Positions 59,561 through 64,000 of a stretch of DNA of 64,000 nt are shown piece by piece. The position numbers were made by a program, and so were the translations under genes. How positions within the stretch are numbered: position 1 is the first letter of the stretch; each line of letters opens with the position of its first letter. Below the pieces are notes generated by a model that was not told the origin of the DNA, ran no database searches, and saw only the letters and a program-made list of their open reading frames with translations. This stretch comes from Taeniopygia guttata (taxonomy: Eukaryota; Chordata; Aves; Passeriformes; Estrildidae), in contig NC_133026.1 of assembly GCF_048771995.1 (NCBI RefSeq), positions 99,411,501 to 99,475,500 on the forward strand, in the 5' to 3' direction.

Positions 59561-62500
59561 ATGTCGCTGCCGCCGGAGAAAGTCTCGGAGCTGAAGCAGA
59601 TCATCCACCAGCAGCTGCTCAAGGTGGGCCCGGCGCCGGAGAGACTTCCCTGGCCCTCAGGGAGCTGTGCTGACCTCCGTGCCGGTGTCACCCGGCCGCG
59701 GGTGGCGGCAGCGCCCGCTCCGGCGCCCCGCTTTGTTTTCCCAGTTGGGTCGCTGCAGGTGGTTTCCAGGCGCCGCTTGGTCGCTTTCTTATTGCTTTTT
59801 GAGCGAGGGTCTTGAACTGGCCGGGGAGTAAGTAAGGAGGCTGTAACTCCTATAGCGCTTGTTAGTGCAGTGCTGAATATTCCTGCCCGTCACACAGGAG
59901 AACAGGGATCTTGGAGTGAGTCCAGAGGAGGCCAGCACGATGATTAGAGGGAGGCAGCGCCTCTGCTTGGAGGAAAGGCTGAGAGAGAGCTGGGACTGTG
60001 CAGCCTGGAGAGGAGAAGGCTCGGTGGAAACTTCATAGCAGCCTTCCAGGACCTGAAGGGAGCCAGCAGGAAAGGAGACAGACTTTTTACCAGAGCGTGT
60101 AGTGACAGGACAAGGGGAGATGGATTCAAATTGAAAGACATATTAGGAAGAGCTTTTCACTATGATGGGTGTTGAGGAACTGGAGCAGGTTGCCCAGACA
60201 AGTTGTGGATGTCCCATCCCTGCAAGTGTTTAAGGCCAGGCTGGTTGGGGTTCTGAGTGACTGGATCTAGTGGAAAGTGTCCCTGCCCATGACCAGGGTT
60301 TTGGAATGAGATGATCTTTGAGGTGTTTTCCGTTCTGTGATTCCGTTTCAGGTCCCGGTGACTGTGTCCTTAACAGCCTTCCAGTGTGAGAGTCAGCTCT
60401 ATAAATCCATCTGCTTTCACAGCTCAGATGATGGGCATTCTCAGACATCCCTTTGAGTATAGGGAAAGCTTGCAAGGGAGATCTACTACTTTTGTGCCCA
60501 ACCTATATAAAAGCATATTTTTCCCCTTAAAAAATAAGGAAGTATTATATTAAGGTTGAATTTTGAGGGAGACAAGAAATTGGAACAGTGACCATTTTGT
60601 AATTTATGGATTTGCAGACCTTTTTGTAAGGAGGGAAGTTCAAGATGAGCTGCTGTCAAAGAGCAGTGAAAATGCCAAGGTTTTGTATGCTTGTAATTTT
60701 TTTTTTTTTTACTGGGAGAGTTGCTTTTGTAAGATAGTGGCTCATTTGATTAGTTCTGCAAGGATCAGTATTTTGATATCGTTATTTCTGTGTTCTTAGG
60801 AAAACACCATTAGCCTTACAGACTTAATTGGTAAGTTGTACCTGCTGCCATACAGAGGACTGGTGTTTGTAACACATAATGAATTTTCTTTCAGATGGAT
60901 GTCCATGGGAGGATACGAGAAGTTCTTGCTGAGACTGTACGAGAAGAGCTGGCGCCTGAGCAGCAGCAGTTGTCCACAGAAGATCTGATAAGAGCCCTAA
61001 GACAGCGGGGAATCATTGATGATGTTATGAAGGAACTTAAATTTGTAATTGTAAGTAGCTTTTTAAGAGGGGAAGTATTTCTGCTTATTCCTCTTAGTGC
61101 CGTGGTGTTTTGACAAAGTGAAACCGCTGCTTCTGGAGGTTTGTAAGGACCTTACTGATTTGAGACATTATAGGAGCAGAGAAGATTAATGCATATGCTG
61201 AAATCGGTTTCGTGATAATACTGCACTGAAAATATTTGTTCAGTTTTAGAAGGGAGTATACCTAAGGAATGGCATTCAGACAAAATGGAAGATCCTTTAA
61301 TTTTTATAAGACTGTGGTAAGAGCACTGTTGCATCCCTTGAGTCCTTAAAAAGTCTTAATTGTAATTCCAGGATGTGAATGAAACGGAGAGGACTTTGGC
61401 TCCAAAACCATCAACACACTTTGTTGACAGAGAACCACCAGTTTTGAAGAAAAGTATGTTTCTTGTTTATTTAAATGTTTAGATCATGGTTTTAAAGCAA
61501 ATTTGAAGTCTATGATTTTGGCACTCTGAATTAGTAATCCAGTATGAACTGGAATAAAGGTGGATGTTTCCTCTTCTTATCCACAGGGAGTAAACTCATG
61601 TAAGCAGCAGCAATCAGTGTTGCATTAAACATTATTTATTATTAATTCATTTACTTTACACAAAGATAAATTTCATGTATTTTAAAATCACTTTCTCCTA
61701 AGCATGTTTCAAAGAAGTTTCATTTTTTGCTAGTCTCCTGTTAGTTACCTGATATTTAACAAATTAAGCTTTCTAAGATCTGTTTGTAGTCTCTTCATTT
61801 TTATTGCTACGCTTTGCAGCTAACATTGACCCAACACGGAGGTATCTTTACCTTCAGGTTTTGGGTGGAAAAGCTTTTCTGGAACATCTTCAGGAACCAG
61901 AGCCTCTGCCTGGCCAGATCTGTTCTACCTTCACTCTGTGTTTACATTTTCGAAACCAGCGCTTCCGTTCCAAACCTGTACCCTGTGCCTGTGAGCCAGA
62001 TTTTCAGGATGGTTTTCTACTTGAAATACACAAGGATAGCCTAGGTAAGGAATATTGTGGGTTTAAAGCTGATGCTGTTGGGATTTCTTCTGACCTGAGA
62101 GTTATTGTGAAATACGTTTGATATTATTTAGTGAATTTTTTTCCTGTTTTTTGTCATGTTTTCCTGAGAAAACTGATTACTGTATTGGATTATACCCCTT
62201 GTAGATCTTTCTCTGCTCTTGCTCTTTTCCTTCTTTTTCACTGTAAAATAACTTGAAATTGACCAGCTTTACAAATTCTTAAATGTTAATTCCATTTTTA
62301 TTTTTTTGTGTATCTGAACTAGTTGCACTGCAGTATTCGAACTACAAAATAATTTTATCTTCTCTGTAATCTCTTTGTAGCTCTGTCCTAAAGTGAGTAT
62401 GGCTTTAGAGATAGGATCATTGTTTACACTTCTGGACTCAAGATCTTTCTTTAAACTTATTACAGACATTGCATTTTGTTGCATACTGTTTTAAAATTCT

Positions 62501-62743
62501 GAGGAGAACTTGGGATGATAATATTCTTGCTGTCTTATTTTGGTTTAATAATGGCAGGTGACGGAAGCAAGATGGTGGATGCAACCACTATGTTATCTAT
62601 ATGTGACCCAGTACATATGGTTCTGATCAAAACAGACACATTTGGTGAGACCACATTGGTAGCATCCTATTTCTTGGAGTGGAGGTCTGTCTTGGCTGCA
62701 GAGAATGGCGTAACAAATGTTGCTGTGGAACTCCTGGGTGTAG
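59561..62743 (+). CDS. CEP76: CEP76, centrosomal protein of 76 kDa (5' part, coding exons 1-5)
   Basis: Centriolar protein that limits centriole reduplication and works with CP110 (family knowledge). Plus-strand coding exons: 59561-59623 (MSLPPEKVSELKQIIHQQLL), 60895-61050 (MDVHGRIREVLAETVREELA), 61372-61453 (DVNETERTLAPKPSTHFVDR), 61820-62044 (NIDPTRRYLYLQVLGGKAFL) and 62558-62743 (KMVDATTMLSICDPVHMVLI; LVASYFLEWRSVL). All are GT-AG and in phase, giving 237 residues plus one base, about a third of the roughly 660-residue protein. The second exon has the LisH-like helix pair near TEDLIRALRQRGIIDDVMKE. Exons 4-5 begin the C2 domain. The transglutaminase-like part lies beyond the right edge. 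The ATG is in a good context (GCCGCCATGT) and matches the human start from memory. Confidence 0.96.
59900..60348 (+). mobile_element. CR1 LINE fragment in CEP76 intron 1
   Basis: About 450 bp, in sense with the gene: GAGGAAAGGCTGAGAGAGAG, CAGCCTGGAGAGGAGAAGGC, CAGCCTTCCAGGACCTGAAG, AGTGACAGGACAAGGGGAGA, GGTTGCCCAGACAAGTTGTG and TGTTTAAGGCCAGGCTGGTT, with tail TTCTGTGATTCCGT at 60348. Confidence 0.93.
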
Positions 62744-63339
62744 GTAAGGATGAAAAATAAGCATGTTGTGATGACTTAAAATATTGGGTACTGGGCTCGC
62801 TTACAAGCTTAAAGCAGTATTTTTGATCTAGTTAATTATTTTTCTTCAATTCAGAAGTAACTGTAAATTATCCTGAGAAATTCCCTAGAAGACTTAATGG
62901 TCAGATTTTTCTGTTATCAAGCTGCTAAAAATTAGTATTCCAGATCCCATATAAAAATGGTTCTCATGCCTGGGAATTCCCACTATGGATTATCTGCAAA
63001 ATCTGGTTAAGTTATCAGAATCAAACTGACCAACCAAAAATCCAATTCATCTCCAGGAATATATCTGGTCAGTGCACTGGGGAGTAAAATCCAGCTTGTG
63101 TGCCCTTTCATAGCAAATTAACAATTGCTGGAAAAAAGGATCTCTGCTCTGCTCCCATTTATCCCAGTAGCTGGAAGTGTGGTTCTGAACGGCTTGATTC
63201 AGGTGCTTAGCAGTTAGTACACGTGTGTATTTTTGTGTGTCACTTGTCCCCAATCCTCTTCTCAGGACTTCCAACCCAAGATTTAGGATGTGATTTAGTG
63301 AATAAAGACTAGGTCTCTCATGACTTCCTACAAGACTTT

Positions 63340-63585
63340 TTATGAGAGCAGGTAATGAGAGGACAAGATCAGAATAAATTTAGATTTTAAGAAGAAATTC
63401 TTTCCTGGAACAAGTTGCCCAGAGAAGCTGTGGATGCCACATCCTGAGAAGTGTTTAAGGTCAGGTTGGATGGAACTCTGAGCAACATGATTTTGTGGAA
63501 GGTGTCAGGGGGACTGGAAATAGGTGATCTCTAAGATCCCATCCAACCCAGGCCATTCTGATTTTAATATTCTATAATGACTTGG
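63340..63585 (+). mobile_element. CR1 LINE fragment in CEP76 intron 5
   Basis: About 245 bp: AAATTTAGATTTTAAGAAG, ACAAGTTGCCCAGAGAAGCT, GTTTAAGGTCAGGTTGGATG, GATCTCTAAGATCCCATCCA and ACCCAGGCCATTCTG. It is more diverged than the other copies and has internal losses relative to the consensus I recall. Confidence 0.88.
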
Positions 63586-64000
63586 ACATGCATAACAAAT
63601 AAGTAGGGTTTAATTCTTGGATGGGTTATGGAGCAAGTTAAATTTAATTCTCATTAGCTTTATTCCAAGTAATAAAGTATCAATCCAATAAATCAAGTGC
63701 TTTTTCTCCTCTTCATTGTACAAAATGCATCAAGAACATCAAAGGATGTTGCCATCTCAGATAAACAGATAAACTATTATGTGAGGTTGCCATTGCTTGT
63801 ATTGCTTATGAACCCATCTGTGATCTGTTTTGTAATGCTCATTGTTGTTTATGTAATTTAAAATTTTCAGCATTAGGCAACAATATTTAGTCCAGGGGGG
63901 TTGTTGTTCATTTGTTTGTTGTTTCGGGGAGTTTTTTCTAAGTTGATAAATTTCTTTGTATGACAGCTAGAGTCCTTCATAATGAACTGTATCCTGGAGG

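Larger units (their letters stand above)
59624..63966 (+). other. CEP76 introns 1-5 (intron 5 incomplete)
   Basis: Introns: 59624-60894, 61051-61371, 61454-61819, 62045-62557, and from 62744 to at least the window end region. Apart from the CR1 copies at 59900 and 63340 they are AT-rich with nothing else recognised. An AG at 63965-63966 could be an acceptor, but the following 34 bases do not read as the expected CEP76 peptide. Confidence 0.7.

Noticed and set aside
58908-59594. 228-codon plus-strand frame and poly-Ser/Pro minus-strand frames at the PSMG2/CEP76 promoter
   Set aside because: They translate the GGAA microsatellite and tandem repeats. The real starts are the ATGs at 59348 (minus) and 59561 (plus).
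63967-64000. Possible CEP76 exon 6 after the AG at 63965-63966
   Set aside because: The phase would fit, but the translation ARVLHNELYPG does not align convincingly with the CEP76 residues expected after the exon 5 end, and only 34 bases are available.
1-64000. tRNA, rRNA, snoRNA, CRISPR, full-length endogenous retrovirus or DNA transposon
   Set aside because: No tRNA arm pattern, spaced identical repeats, long LTR pair or transposase frame was seen. C/D-box-like words (for example near 26870-26895) occur without a convincing stem or paired box.

Overview
This window is vertebrate nuclear DNA, most likely from a bird. All genes are split by GT-AG introns, the starts lie in CpG islands, repeat density is low, and almost every interspersed repeat is a 5'-truncated CR1 LINE, the dominant avian LINE. 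No bacterial, viral or organellar gene organisation is present.

Four protein genes are recognisable by their products. They occur in the order and orientation that I recall for human 18p11.21 read in reverse: SEH1L (minus strand, first four coding exons, 569-4185, continuing off the left edge), PTPN2 (plus strand, complete, 22162-48566), PSMG2 (minus strand, complete, 52515-59348) and CEP76 (plus strand, first five coding exons, 59561-62743, continuing off the right edge). Exon boundaries were placed by hand from splice sites, and every exon joins its neighbour in phase.

Layout: 1-4430 is the 5' half of SEH1L with its CpG-island promoter. Positions 4430-5390 hold two CR1 copies. Positions 5390-20440 are a gene-poor, AT-rich intergenic stretch with only simple repeats. 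Positions 20440-22160 hold CR1 pieces and GC-rich DNA leading into the PTPN2 island. Positions 22162-48850 are PTPN2, with two alternative 3' ends: a membrane-tail form ending at 44126 and a nuclear form ending in an exon at 48545. Positions 48850-52260 are intergenic with one CR1. Positions 52260-59348 are PSMG2. Positions 59349-59560 are a 212-bp head-to-head promoter containing a GGAA microsatellite and a CTCF-like motif. CEP76 begins at 59561.

The genes belong to different processes: nuclear pore and GATOR2 (SEH1L), tyrosine dephosphorylation of JAK/STAT and receptor kinases (PTPN2), 20S proteasome assembly (PSMG2) and centriole duplication control (CEP76). The only obvious shared regulation is the bidirectional PSMG2/CEP76 promoter. 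I did not find a new biological system. The points most worth a second look are the alternative PTPN2 3' ends (including a possible third, in-frame splice), CR1 copies embedded in two promoter islands with their CpGs retained, the structure of the PSMG2/CEP76 promoter, and a 31-bp LTR-terminus remnant with an intact-looking 5-bp target duplication.
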